Origin: Homalodisca vitripennis
Lineage: Eukaryota; Arthropoda; Insecta; Hemiptera; Cicadellidae
Assembly: GCF_021130785.1 (NCBI RefSeq)
Contig: NC_060208.1
Location: 172,602,501-172,666,500, forward strand
DNA length: 64,000 nt
Direction: 5' to 3'
Part shown: piece after piece, positions 23,483 through 36,415 of the stretch
Numbering within the stretch: the stretch's first letter is position 1
Layout: each line of letters starts with the position of its first letter
Notes under the pieces: model-generated
What the model saw: only the letters and a program-made list of their open reading frames with translations
The model's database searches: none
What the model was told of the DNA's origin: nothing
Translations under genes and position numbers: made by a program

Positions 23483-26400
23483 ACAGAACGAAATGTTTTC
23501 GTCACTAAAATACACATTCCAGCAATGTAAGTTATTCTATTTTCACACGGAAATGTTAGACCGACAGTGATGGGCAGTGAAACTGACAACACTGGATTAT
23601 CCGTATGTTTGTAGTTCATATTAATAGATGTTTTGTAATAAAAAATCCCACCCCTTACACTGAGAGAGTTTAATCTGTTTTCCCACAAAAAAATCGGTAT
23701 ACACTGGCAAACAATCAAATATAGCACTTGCAGCCGTGATCAATTCCTTCGAGAATTTTTTTTATTAAAGGTAACTCATTGATAGAAAGAGTGACACTGG
23801 AATGTACTCGTAATGCATGGCTCTTAGATTCGTGGTTCGTTGTTTATCCATTTTGTAAGTGAGTTTGAGTTATTTTTAGTTTATAATATACAATCGGAAT
23901 CGAAGGTTGAAAGTTTTGTTTTTATCCACCACTCCAATATTATTAATTATGCATAATCGTATAAAATAATACACAGTTCAAAAAACGTAAAATTCCACAA
24001 ATTGTTTAAAATATTGGTGCATATTTAGCTGATAGTTCTCTATAAAGCGTAGGTTATAAACAATCTGTTATGAATTTGATATGTACTTTTCTTGCTGACT
24101 TAATCTATAAACCAAATTAATGAAATGAAAGGAAGTAAACAAATACTCCCATCTTATTTTTTCATGAGACATTGGCATTCAAGCAGCTTATTTTATATGA
24201 TTTATTAATTTGTATGTGGGAATTCAGGCACATTTTCCAGGAAACTTAATTGTAGATAATTGATAATTACATCGTCTATACGGATGAGGTGTTCTATGGT
24301 TCGGAGGATTAATTTAGTTAGTTCTGAGGCCCGTCGCCATAGCTGCGCCACGTAATTCTTATTGTTACCGTTGATATTTTGCCCTTGACCTTGACCTTTC
24401 ATTACAAATATGCCAGTTCAAGAGCACACTTGCTCATTTGCACTGTCTCCATTTATACAACTGGTTAACTTTTCTCCTATGCAACTAAAATAATCATAGC
24501 TAGAACATAGCGCTGGTTCTCTTGATAGCACAAACAACAATGTAACTACAATTAATTGAAGTAAATACAGTTTCCTTTGACTCACAAAATTAAAAATTGT
24601 ATTAAATCATTTGAAATAATTTTTAATATTTTTTTTATTTAAATGTAAAAGATACTGTATAGCGTAAGCGATAGTCTAAATCTATTCTTCTATGGAATTA
24701 TCACTTCCTATAAATAGTAAACTTATGATTGAAACAACTAATAAACAATAATTTTAGTACTTAGCCAATTCAATAAATTACACTCATCATTTTGTGCTAA
24801 AAAACAACGCTTTGATCCAAAGTTAAACGGAAAATCAAGTATTTGTCGTGTCCAAACTTTAGCTTTCTTAGTTACTTCCAGTTTACAATATTTTAAAAAT
24901 CTTATCAAGCTTTGAACAAGAATATTTCTACAATCTTTCTTTCATCTGAAACTCCAAGCTACATTGCAGTGAAACCACTTTCATAGCCTAGACGTAGTCA
25001 CACCAACGCAGAATGTTTGTACATGTAATACGACATATATATCCAATCAATTTACTGTTATTGACACTAAAGTGAAGTAATTCGTAAGCACAATTTAATC
25101 AGCAGTCAGCTTTTGATTACTACCGGATGTAATATAACGTCCTGTGGTTTGCTTGTTAATTGCTTTATAATTATACAGATCAGATTGCCAACCCAAACAA
25201 ATGTAGAAGCATTATTAAAAAAATCCATTTCACATATAGACTGCTGGGAAACAATAGATTCTGAATAGTTTGAAGTTTGTTAATGGTGACATCTTACTAA
25301 TTATTAACGATCTTGGGCTATTACTGTATGGTTCATAGAAGAACTGGCAGAAACGTTTTCACCGTTGAATCGCAAATTCGAGCAATGTTTTCGTATTAAA
25401 ATATTAGACTTACTTTTATAATGTAGGAGTAAAGAGCCAATATGCATTGTAAAAACAGCCTAATTTAAATTTTTATTCGTAAAAAACAAAATTGACCGTC
25501 CGCCGCGATAGTTTTGGTGGAGGTCGAAATGAGAGAGCATGGAAAGGGTTGAGATATAAATCGATAAATGTTTTCTGAGATGAGAAAAAGTAATCGCACA
25601 TAAGTAATAGTTACGTCATCGTCAGATAACTTCGAACAGAGACAGGAAATGACCACTTAATATGCTGTATATAGTTACCAGACGATGATTCCATATATTT
25701 GATGTATAATACGTTTTTAATAAAGTATGGAATAAATCTTTGTCTCGTGATTTAACATTTATTTACGATCTTATGGTTGGTTTTATGTGTATTGAGGTAT
25801 GAAAAATATGATTTAAAAACCGATATCTTGACCCTTTTGGTACAATTCCATTTCGACTTCCACGGGACATTTCTCTTACGATTTCAAGAAAAATCAGATT
25901 GTGAGCGTATACAACGTAAATTGGCTCCATGTTTCTGGAAAATGAGTGATAGTACTAACAGACAACATCGGATTATTTGTAACTATGTAATCTACAAAGT
26001 TAACGACAAACTTGTTGTGATGAAAAAATAAATCCTTTATTACCTTAACAACAGTATTGTTGGTAGCAATGTTACAAACACTTGGAATTTTAACGTTTTA
26101 TAATAGATAATAATACAGTATTATAATGTAAAGGTAACAAAATAGAGTCTAGTTTATTCTAACAATATGACCTACAGAGGTTTTTATTAATTGATAGTAA
26201 ATAATGTATTGCTTGAATAAAATGTAATGTATTAATTAAAACCAACAATTACATTGAAATTCAATTTGAATTTTTGAAATAGTCAATAAATTAATCCACA
26301 TCTTAAAACAAATTATTGGTTAAAAGTGATGCATATACATGACAATTTTCAAGCAAGAATTATTTTTTCTTAAAGTAAAACAAAGTTTTAAATGGCGGAG

Positions 26401-26677
26401 TTTACAACGACTGTATATCATCATACAATCCCAACTAAGGCAAACATGGCAAAACATTAATCTGGCGGTACTAGCTGCAGTGGCTAACATGAATATTACT
26501 GATACTGATTAAACATGTCTCTTAATCATTGATTGGAATTGTGATAGGGGAATATAACAGGTGACATTCGGATCTGTGACACGTTGTTCATACATTACTA
26601 TTGTAACTGTCACATTTTTGTCCATTAAATGGGATTTCATATCAGCGTTTAGATAATTAAAGTTGTGCGCGTTGGAA
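23483..26677. other. Unassigned spacer
   Basis: 3.2 kb with no supported gene, RNA or repeat. The 84-codon plus-strand frame at 25777-26031 and the minus-strand frames at 23467-23727 and 24205-24402 show no domain I recognise. Confidence 0.45.
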
Positions 26678-27095
26678 TAGTTAGGCTAGATGTGTTAACA
26701 TGTCACATGTCAAAATCTCTTATAAGTATACTTTGTTTGTTTACGAATTTATTTATTCTGATATTTTATTGTTGCCGTCATGGTTACTATAAAAAAAATG
26801 TAGAAATATTATCTAACGCTCAGCCAAATCCAATGGAGTGATATAGACTATCACTCAACTTAGTTCCTCATAAATAAATGAAGCTTCTTACATAATGATA
26901 AGTCTATAGGTCAGTTCGATATCGTGTTGACAGTCAGACAGAAATAACATTTTTTTCAGCTTCAAGAGTGATAGGCTTCGCTAAAGCTCAGCCAATGAAG
27001 CTTCGTGCAATATTTTAAATTTTATAGATCAGTTAGTTTTCAAAATGTCTTTGGGTCAGACTTACAGATAGACATACAGAGACAGACATAAATTA
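26678..27095 (-). repeat. R1 dispersed repeat, best-preserved minus copy
   Basis: The order is 'gatgtgttaacatgtcacat', 'aatttatttattctga', 'ttgccgtcatggttac', 'aacgctcagccaaatcc', 'actatcactcaacttagtt', 'gaagcttctt', 'tataggtcagttcgat', a GACAG tract, 'gcttcgctaaagctcagcc'. A second GACAG-containing half unit follows to 27095. The signature GCTCAGCC appears twice about 160 bp apart. Confidence 0.75.
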
Positions 27096-28574
27096 AAATT
27101 TTACAGTCTCTTGATACAATGTCTTTATGATACAATGATCAATTAGCCATATATTCCACACTAGAAACAGCGATATTTCTTGTAACGGATGTCTAATGGA
27201 AAACGCTAAACAGTGAAATATGAAAAAGGAGATTTACTGGAGTGAACAGATTATGGGATAGGAAAACACTGATCCGTTTTACGTCGTTAACGATCGGAAT
27301 TGTATGTTGCATTTATATTTATAGTTCTGTCACTTATATACGAACTGTAATATATAGATGTGCTTTTGGTTATAGAAATCAGTTTTTATTTTATAGTATA
27401 TTTATAATTTAAAATAATGTTTATAATCTGTTTTTAGTAGTAACTATGAATTTATTACGATCACTTTTCTCATATTTTAAAAATTTAGTTTGTAGCATGT
27501 TGTCAAGAAGGAAAACCTAAACTATATAAATCTCAGTCTATAAAAACAGCAAATACACACTATGGCAAAGTTCAATAATAAAACCTAAAGCTGTAGGTTA
27601 CTGCACTTTGTTCATCTCCCAATTACCGCCATTATGTTCTTTTATTTAAGATATCATGCCAAAAATATTTGCCGTTATTGATTATCCCTAATCTTATTTT
27701 TCATTTTCCGTGCATACTTAAGTCTTTATCTTTACTAAGGCATAGATTCCTCGCAAAGTAGTATTCTAATTTTGTGCCACATTACGAGGGCAAATATAAA
27801 ACCCTGGTATCCTTCCACCTTGTAAACTATTAACTTTTATACTTAATTAGTTTAACAAAAAAAAAATAGTTTTCTTGTAGAGCTAAAATCGTTTGGAGAT
27901 TAATGAATTAATATTACTGTTCTTATTTTATAATAGCAGTTTTAGTCAGTAATAGACATAATTTTACTTGAATCCAAGTAAGAAATTTTTACTAAGATGT
28001 TATGAAACTGAGGTGTTTTAGTTACAGATGGAAAAAGACACATGCTTCACTGGTAAACCCAGCAATAGTTTTTCAGAGAAATGGTAGGCTCGTTTAGCTT
28101 TCTTCAATAGATCTTTACTAACCAAATAAATAGCTAACCACTTTTATAGTTACAAATATTTTAACACTATAACAGATTCTCGTCCATGTCACTTAATGAT
28201 CTCGAGTATTATATACCAGGAAAGCCATCTAAATCACAAGTAGATTTATTTTTCACATCTCTAGTATAAAGGGTTAAATGCGCAAAGCTGTCGAGGGATA
28301 AACATATACAGAACAATGTCTCATCATTAGTGTAGCTATTACATTAAACGTTTCGACTGAACAAGGACAGCAGACTATTTTGATTATTTAACGTAGTACC
28401 AAAAATTATTAGAATAAGTGGTTCCGTTATTGATAATTCTAATATCAAGTTGTTAAATACTGGCGTTCACGTGCGAAATGATTCGTTTATACATAACGAG
28501 ACCGGATTGCGTCAGTTGGGCTCTTACGGTCTGCACAATTAACGATCAAACCACGGCCATTATATCACCGTCCG
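27096..28574. other. Unassigned spacer
   Basis: AT-rich, with no supported feature. Confidence 0.5.
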
Positions 28575-28690
28575 CTGGCAATCAAAGGCTCACCGCCCGA
28601 TTATATTGTACGTTCTATTAACTTCACTGTGCTGCCGATAACAGCTTGGGTGGTCATGTGTTTCATTACATCGATCTACATCGCGTTTCG
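28575..28690 (+). repeat. R5 dispersed repeat, diverged copy
   Basis: Weak but ordered similarity to 42838-43075: 'ggcaatcaaaggctca', 'gccgataa', 'aacttcact', 'ctt.ggtggtca'. The overlapping minus-strand 72-codon frame is taken as chance. Confidence 0.3.
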
Positions 28691-29427
28691 TATTATTGTC
28701 TAAGGAGCATTGATTGAGTATATGATCAGTGAGTTTTGATATTATTGGTTTTACTGAAGCACGGGGTAGGTTGAACAGAATAAAGGCATGGAAGTATCCT
28801 CGTTCCATTCGCGTTTCTTCGTTACTCGAAATGTTTTAAAATGCGATATGGTAAAATTGTTGATAGTAAATAACATTCATACCTTAAAAGCTAATTCCAT
28901 TTGAAAGCTAAACCACAAAACTAATCATTCATGATAAATGAACACTACTCCTTAACACAGACGACTGCACTAATTTCACTAGCCGAGTTTCTACTGCACT
29001 GGAGCTCACTCATGTAGCTTATAGCTACCACTCATTCCAGCAACAATTAATTGAACTAATTGATTTTTATAATATTCACTTGTAGCGTAATGTGCTGATC
29101 TGTTCGAAATCAAAAGACTGCATTAACTTTTCAAAATCATTGTGCAGTGTGCAGACACGTGTCTCGCCAGAAAAAAAATTAAAATCTGGATAGGTATTAA
29201 TATATTAAAAAAGAGGGGTCACAGAGTTGAACCCTGAGGTACACTTGTCTTAAGAGAATTAATAAACAGATACATATGACCTTCCATTACTTTAGATTTG
29301 AACTTATTGTAATCGGTCTCTCAAATAAGATTAAAAATACTGAAGTAGCCACGAACACCATGCTTCTCTGGTTGAAAACTAAAATAAACTGCAATACAAT
29401 ACAAGTACATATTGTACGTAATGTTCT

Positions 29428-29790
29428 ATGTTGTTGGAATGGTCGACAACGTCAAAGTCTTACTGTGAGATCTGCAAAAAAACCAACTGTGTGGTCTCAG
29501 CAAGAGAAGTAATGACCTTCCTGAAAGCAAAAACAGTAGCATCTGATGTATTTAAAGCTTATAGAAAAGAAAACCGAGATGAATATGGTAAATTTTTATA
29601 AAAAAAATTCAAAAGGAATAAAATTAATTCTTTAGAGAAAATGGGTGTGGATGAGTTTAGATTTGAATTCATAGTAGGTCTTTTAGGTGAAGGAATTGTT
29701 TCATATAATTTCAAATCCATGGGGAAAAATCCGTCAGAAATGCAAGCATTAAAAAGGCAGTTAAAGCTGGAGCAAGCACGCTAGCTAATT
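29428..29790 (+). pseudogene. Unrecognised degenerate coding remnant
   Basis: A plus-strand frame of about 57 codons (start near 29428, stop near 29600) contains YCEICKKTNC, a possible zinc-knuckle-like CxxC pair, and then KAYRKENRDEYGKF. After that single stop the same frame continues for about 60 more codons (GVDEFRFEFIVGLLGEGIV near the middle) to about 29790. Continuation in one frame past one stop, with mixed composition, suggests an inactivated coding sequence. I do not recognise the family. It is followed by an AT-rich low-complexity tail. Confidence 0.35.
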
Positions 29791-29929
29791 GTTTGATAAA
29801 CTCAAACAATTTGAGGAGTTATCGCCTCCTTTAAAAGAACTTCCTTGGCCATCCTAGAACAGCATTACCCTCCTTAACGCATTTTCGCAACATAGCATGC
29901 TGTTATTTATTAATTTATTTTGTAAAACA

Positions 29930-30190
29930 TAGTTTATTATTATATATATTTATTTTTTTAAATATTGTTATGTTATTGTTATCAAATTATTTATTATTAA
30001 GTTAAAAATGTTCTAATTATTTACTGCTGTTATTGCTATTTATACTATTTATTTTATATCGTTGTTATTATATTATTTATTTTATATCGTTGTTATTATA
30101 TTATTTATTATTATATTGTTGTTATAAATTATTTGTTATTATATTGTTGTTATATGTTATTTATTTTTAATACGTTGTTGATATGTTAAT
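29930..30190. repeat. AT-rich low-complexity tract
   Basis: Built from TTATTATT and GTTGTTAT motifs. A 28-bp piece ('ttatatcgttgttatta' and on) is tandemly repeated at about 30054 and 30082. Confidence 0.7.
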
Positions 30191-31071
30191 ATTATTAAGC
30201 TGTCTGCATTTAATTATTATTACTATGGTATTATCATTATTGTACTATAATCATAATTATTTTGAACTTCTTACTTTGATTATTCTATTAACTGTGTTGA
30301 TAGGTTATAAAAGTCTCTAGTTGTGCTAAATTTAAAAGAATAATAGCTTGTAAGGTTTCAGACTAGTCAATTTTGTCAAAAAATAAAGAACTACGGACTT
30401 GTTTAATAGATGAAAATCATTCTCTGTATGAAGGATGGCGATGAATTAGACGTTTCCGTACAGGATACGTTTTTAGTAACACTAATTAACATTCTTAATG
30501 CCATGACCCTCAAACACAATTAGTCTTATTTCACTACCAGAAGACTTATTTGCAGTTCTAAATATGTTAATGACCTTGTAAGTCGCTGTCTATTCTGAAA
30601 GATATGCTGTTACACCTGCCTAGACATTCCTTAATGAGCAAACGATGAAGTCCTCTCAAAGATTTTAAGCACTCCTTAAATGAAGGAGGATTCTTTTAAT
30701 AGCAAGATTTAAGCGTTCCGCAACTTTCTAAGACTTGCTATGACTTCCATTGTTATCCAATTAGGCTCTCGAGATTTATGGGTTGCCTTATTCACAATAG
30801 GAAAATGAGTGATTTGTGGAAAGATTAAATACATTGTTTCTGATAAATTTTTTAAATAAGTTTCAGAAGTGTACATAAGATTTTACGGATATCATATGGA
30901 GTTATGTTATTAAAAACTGGTGATTAAGGTATTCTTTTAGACTCTGATAAGGTTCACGTTAGCAATTTCTACTGCAAAGTCTGAGTAAGTAGCATAATTG
31001 AAACTTGTAGACGGATATTTTCTTAAATCATGTTACTCTCCCCTATTGGTGTATCATACTATTTTATATTG
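30191..31071. other. Unassigned spacer
   Basis: No supported feature. Confidence 0.5.
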
Positions 31072-31285
31072 AGGTAAAGTATCAATATTGGGAATCATAC
31101 CACTCAAACAATAACACCATATATCGCCTAATGGCTATCAGAGTTATGCAACAGATGTGGCTGACCAACCATTTGCAGTAGAGTGAAGTTGACCATACAC
31201 AAGCTACGATTTAATCGGCTTTATCCATTTGATTGCCGTTCAGTGCAATATAATGCTTGTTAATTGTACAGTATCACCTATCTTA
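31072..31285 (-). repeat. R5 dispersed repeat, inverted relative to 42838-43075
   Basis: The reverse complement aligns along its whole length with 42838-43075. Shared strings include 'caatcaaatggataaagccg', 'attaaatcgtag', 'ttggtcagccaca' and 'gagtggtatgatt'. Confidence 0.8.
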
Positions 31286-31761
31286 TGTTACACAAATAAT
31301 TAACAAGTGCACGGGATGGTCCTTTCTTGATAATTACACTTTGTCAGCGCTAATATCAATGATGGCGCTACTCTTCCCAATTGTTATACTGATCTGTGCC
31401 ATGTTTTTTATTTATAATTTATAACTAATAGTCCTCAGCTTTTGGACTTTAAAATCTGCAATAAACTTCAATGCCATTCTGTTTTTATCTTTTAACTCTG
31501 AATTAAAATTAAAATTTTATTCCTGAATTAATAGAGTTTTATTCAATATTTCTTACATATTTACCAGAGTTAAATATCCTAATTTACTCAATACTGGGAT
31601 ATTGACAATTAAAAATTAAACCATATCTTGGTAAGATAATCGTTACAAAACTTTTAAAATTAACTTGAAAATATTATTATTCTTATCTATATGTTGAATA
31701 TAAATCGAATCGTGAATGAGGGTCAACACCGAATATACAGGTGTTAAATAATCTGTGTGAT

Positions 31762-31972
31762 AAGTTCACGCGCACAGTATAACGGTTCAGCATCTCTGGC
31801 GGGACAATTTATTCACCTCAGTAATTCCACGCCTGCAATATTTTACTATTTACTGACCTGCAATTGACTTCCATAACGAGTCCTAGTGTTATTTCCCAGT
31901 GTGAAGTATGTATCAACATTGAGAGTATGAGAATCTCTCGTGACGATGCGTAATGGCTTACCTTTGATTTCT
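31762..31972 (+). repeat. R6 dispersed repeat, copy 1
   Basis: Roughly 70-75% similar by eye to 47054-47262: 'gtataacg.ttcag', 'caattgac', 'tatttcccagtgtg', 'gtatgagaa'. The last 40 bases lie inside repeat-block copy 2, and the rest lies just before the point that corresponds to the window's first base. The block may therefore extend further left. Confidence 0.65.
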
Positions 31973-33295
31973 GTCCGTTAATTCGCTTTAAATACATTAT
32001 TATAGCCTAATATAATAGTTTTATCGAATAGCACTTCCATACAGATGACAGGGCCAGAAAAAGAATTCTGTCGATTTGCTACTTTAACTCATAAACCTAC
32101 GCAATATGTTGTTTTTTTTGCAGATGCTTTTAAATATCCAGTATTCTGGTAAATGTGCGCAGGGCACACCTGATCGTTACGTGAGAAGAAAGCTTTAGGG
32201 AATTTTGTTTATTCACTTTGTTAAAAAGTTTACGTGTCATCAAAGGTATACTCTTGATAATCTCAAAATTAATATATATCTAAACTTAAGTATAAAATTA
32301 ATTTTAAAGATGCTTTTCCGCAGTGAACAACATTCATTGCTCAGTTAATTCACCGCTTTACAATCACCAGAATGAACTAAATGAAGCACAAACAATTTTC
32401 CTGTATTTCGTCTTTTGAAGAGCACATAGCCAAAACATAAACTCAATCTTCGAGAATCTCAATGTAATTTTTATTTCATAAAGATTTAATGCAATTGACC
32501 TCTATGTTGTGTTCTGGACTAAAGTTGTGAGTATTAAAAAACACACACTCTGTAAATGGGCATTATTATAAAACTTATGAAGTACTTTCTGGCAAAAAAA
32601 TCAGTAGTTCTAGGGGTTTTTCATTTTTATAAGCATTCTTGTTATGTTTCCAAGAAAATAGCCAGACACAAGTTATAAACATCAAAATAAAGCAGACTTT
32701 ATAGTCATTTAAGCTGGTTTCTACAGATAATTAGATTTTTTTCCAACTTTTAAGGTTTGTAATAAATTTCAATATACTATAAATGGTTTATAAATTACGA
32801 AACATACATCCGTCTAATTTTTAATTGAGTCGAATTAAAAATAATGAAACAATAAATATTTTACTTGATTTTATGAAGTAAATTTTTTATTTCACAAATG
32901 CAGTTTTTTTTAATGCATTTGAAATTCTGTAATCACATGAAAAAATTGTATAGTTTATGATTAAGCGACATATTTAATTAGAAATGATCGTGAATACCCG
33001 CTCTATTATATAGCAGTGACAAGTATTAAAGGATAATTATTAATGCAGTTTTGCTTATGTAAGCGAGGTCTCTACAGCCAGAGAACTGAGAATTCGGACA
33101 ACACATTGTTAATGTTATACGAGAAATAACTATTTATAGGTATAAGTACGCCACACCACCCGTCGTAACAGGCTTCACTGAAGTTGCATACAAATTATTA
33201 AGTACTGTATATTGCTCATTGGTTAAATTATTACTATACCACGTGCTGTCATTTGATTGTACTCAGTGCATTACAAATTTATTTATTGTGTCATT

Positions 33296-33477
33296 TTGAG
33301 TGACACACACCACTATCAAACGACGCAGTGATCCTTCATGAAGAAATGAAACTTCATGCAAATTTTAAAGTTTATAGGTTAGTTTTTTTTCCGGATACTT
33401 ATAGACAAACTGACAGAAAGGGATGTTTTTCAGCCCCACGAGTGATAAAACTGTTCAAAGCTCACACAGTTGTGTGT
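33296..33477 (-). repeat. R1 dispersed repeat, partial, inside copy 2
   Basis: Counterpart of 1370-1550, with a few base changes. Confidence 0.55.
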
Positions 33478-33619
33478 CAGTAGCAAAACACTCAGCGTAT
33501 AACCGATTTATAAATAAATCTTAACAAACCAGTAATATTATTTTATATAGGTAACTTTCTTGATAATATTTGATGCAATTCAGCTATCTTTACAAAGCTA
33601 TAATGCGGTATTAGTTGTA

Positions 33620-33864
33620 CAGTGCTGGCCAAATTATTAGACTAAAGCACATTTTTTTGTTTTTCTTCTCAATTTTTACTAAAAAAAAATTTAATTTCAT
33701 GTTGGTATATGTTAAAGTATATACCCTCATTCGTGTGTTACTTTAGAATAGTATTAGCAGAAAATTTGGTAATTTTATGTTGGCGGGTGGCAACACTGCC
33801 TGTTTTATTTATCATCTGCCTTTACAAATATAACAGCTTCATAACCTCAATCAGGTTACAGTTA
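33620..33864 (+). repeat. Left terminal inverted repeat of the Tc1-like element
   Basis: Matches the reverse complement of 34487-34732 with few differences, ending inside 'tcaggttacagtta'. Contains 'ggcgggtggcaacactgcc'. Confidence 0.95.
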
Positions 33865-34010
33865 TTTTTTCCTGTGGTTAACATGTTTTAGTTTCAGTAG
33901 ATCTTTCTATTAGTGTGTTCTGTTATTATTAAAGTAAGTTTAAGTTCATTTGTGAGTGTATGAAACTACTTTTTTACTTCCTTATTGGCTATTTATAAAA
34001 TTATCAGGAA

Positions 34011-34465
34011 ATGGGTAAAAAGAGTACCTTTCATCAAGGAAATGTGCTGTGGCCAAGGTTCTTTTGGAAGAACAACATTACACACAAACTGAAATAGCAC
34101 ACAGACTAAATATTTCACCGAAGTCAGTTAGTAGGATCAAGAAAACACTTGATATCAATGGTATTTATAAATCCAGCCGTATCGGAAAATGTGGCCGGAG
34201 AAAGCGTTAAGTACAAGGATGGCCAGAAAGTTGAAAAACCTGACACTAGTCAATAGAAAAATGACCAGCAAGGTTCTTAGTGAGCAGTTAAGAGATTATG
34301 GCACAAATGCTTCGCCCAGGACCATCAGAAGAACCTTGAATAAACAAGGTCTTCGAGCATGCAGGCCTACAAAAAACAAAAAATAATACCGGCAATGGCT
34401 AAGAAGAGATTGGAATGGGCCAAAAGCATTTAGTTCACTGATGATGATTGGAACAAGGTACAGTA
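34011..34465 (+). pseudogene. Tc1-like transposase, N-terminal fragment
   Basis: The ATG at 34011 opens MGKKSTF and shifts frame within about ten codons. The next segment has the helix-turn-helix style TEIAHRLNISPKSVSRIKK. A further shift leads to the 65-codon open stretch 34189-34386 with MTSKVLSEQL and SPRTIRRTLNKQG, the second DNA-binding helix-turn-helix region of Tc1 transposases. After a stop, AKKRLEWAK and DDDWNKV follow, which in the family lie just before the first catalytic aspartate. Sequence then jumps into the right inverted repeat, so the whole DDE catalytic domain is deleted. Dead as an enzyme. Confidence 0.9.
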
Positions 34466-34486
34466 CCCTCAGGATTCAGTAGAGTG

Positions 34487-34732
34487 TAACTGTAACCTGA
34501 TTTTGGTTATGGAGCTGGTAGATTTGTAAAGGCAGATGATAAACAAAACAGGCAGTGTTGCCACCCGCCAACATAAAATTACCAAATTTTCTGCTCATAC
34601 TATTCTAAAGTAACACACGAATGAGGGTATATACTTTAACATATACCAACATGAAATTAAAAATTTATTTAGTAAAAGTTGAGAAGAAAAAACAAAAAAA
34701 TATGCTTTAGTCTAATAATTTGGCCAGCACTG
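34487..34732 (-). repeat. Right terminal inverted repeat of the Tc1-like element
   Basis: Inverted copy of 33620-33864. It begins right after the transposase deletion point. Confidence 0.95.
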
Positions 34733-36117
34733 TATATAATCAATTTTAGGAACAAAGCCTCACAACAGTCAAAGTAAAGGAGTGAAGATATATATAACAA
34801 CCACATTATTTAATGTTACTGATCCTAACACCTACATAAATGTTTCACACTGGTTGTGGGTCTCTTTGGACGTAATTGATTTTTAATTTATGAGTCAATA
34901 CAACCCAGAAGAGGTATGACATCAGTGTTCTATTGTCTTGACGTTTATTCTAGTTTGACCTCTGAGGAAGCAAGGAGGAAGTCAGAATAACTTGACAGCG
35001 ATATTACTCCTGGGTGTCCCAAAAGAAATTAGGATGTCAGGAAGAGTAGTATTAAAATATATGGTCCCTTTGATTCCATTTATAAAGTGTTTTTATCAAG
35101 AATGTCTGTTCTGATAAATCACAATGTTTATACTTTCACAGTTGGTTTTATTTTCATAATAGTTAAAAAAAATTGATATGGTGTTATTTATTGATATTAA
35201 AAAATAATTGTAATGTAAAATTTTGTAGAGTGCAATGCTATATGATAAATTATAACTAAACGAACTACTGTAAATTAGAAAATATAAATTTATTTTATAT
35301 TTGTGCTTCTACATAGCAGTTGCCTGTAATTATATAATAGATAATAATTTTCACCTATTATACTAATAGGTGTTATTCACAGCATTGCTCACATTATTGT
35401 CTGACTGTCTGGGTCTTAGAATTTATAAAAGAATTTTTTCTTTTATTTTCAACGAAATTTTTGCAGTAAAAAAGTTCAGAGAAGTTTTACCAATGTAACG
35501 TTAAGAAGGTGGAAAAATGCTATTACATTTTTAAACGTGTATACATTAACCTACCTTACTTATTAGTTTTGAAACTTGATGGTTTTTCGACATATATAAA
35601 GTCTTGTATCGGATGCAAAGAGCTTAAAATTACTAGTAGGAGTTCATATTTTTGGGTAAAGAACACTCTAGAGAAAGTTTTTATGAGCTCTGAGAGGAAA
35701 TTGCCATTTAAACTCCTCGAGCTCCAATTTGCGTGCTGACACATTTCCAATTAGCAAAGTTTGCATCCGGTGTCACTTCCCGGCCTTTGAGTACTAGCAG
35801 TTGTGTATGTGCGCTGAAAAAGTTAACGACACCTTTCATATGTTTAACTATGAACAACACTTGCATATAATTTGCACTTATTACTGATACATGTTTCTAA
35901 TGGATTTTATTTGATGATTTTACGAATTAGGCATAATTTTAAAACTATGTTATAAAATCAGTCTGAAACTCTTTGAATTGAATGAATGCAGTCTTTTCTG
36001 TTCTGATTATGAATTTTCCATTAGTAATTACATTTTAAAGAGTAAGAAGCATTTATGACCACTATAGTCCATTGGCTGACCGTTATCAGTCTTATCAGTC
36101 AGGGGTTTGAACAATTT

Positions 36118-36262
36118 CATTTGCACTATATCTAAAAGAAAATGACCTATAGATTTGAAATTTTGCATGAAGCATCATTGCTATATAGGCAAGATAGAGT
36201 TGTACGATGGTGCATATGATTTCACGATAATTGGGTGAGCGTTACCGAACATGTTTACTTTT
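36118..36262 (+). repeat. R1 dispersed repeat, partial
   Basis: Contains 'cctatagatttgaaattttg', 'catgaagcatcattgctata', 'gatggtgcat' and 'ggtgagcgttaccgaac', in plus orientation. Confidence 0.6.
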
Positions 36263-36289
36263 TTTTATCCCTTCAGATGAACTAATCTC

Positions 36290-36415
36290 CATATTTCAGG
36301 AATCAAGTCTGTGACAAGATAAAATTCAAGAGGTTAACTGGAGATACACTAAACATTCATATTGAATATTTATTCTGTAGGATCGGCTTTCCACCATATC
36401 TACGTTGTGTGTAAT
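36290..36415 (+). repeat. R4 dispersed repeat, copy 2
   Basis: Landmarks 'tttcaggaatcaagtctgtg', 'aagaggttaactggaga', 'acattcatattgaat', 'ttgtgtgtaataac'. It directly follows an R1 fragment. Confidence 0.55.

Larger units (their letters stand above)
33620..34732 (+). mobile_element. Tc1/mariner-like transposon, internally deleted
   Basis: A 1113-bp insertion starting CAGTGCTGGCCAAATTATTA and ending in its inverted form, flanked by TA at 33618-33619 and 34733-34734. Copy 1 of the host block has a single TA at the same point, so the element and its target duplication are exactly defined. The inverted repeats are long, about 245 bp each (33620-33864 and 34487-34732), and highly similar. Between them lies only the front half of a transposase gene with several breaks. 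It can move only if an intact relative supplies transposase. Confidence 0.95.
31933..35960 (+). repeat. Repeat block, copy 2 (carries a Tc1-like insertion)
   Basis: Collinear with 1-2926 across its whole length, the only large difference being the 1113-bp insertion at 33620-34732. It ends at ...ataaaatca and then continues into unique sequence, whereas copy 1 continues into the cytosine minisatellite. The frames at 35509-35750 are the counterparts of those at 2472-2716. A small indel between the copies does not look selected for coding. Confidence 0.9.
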
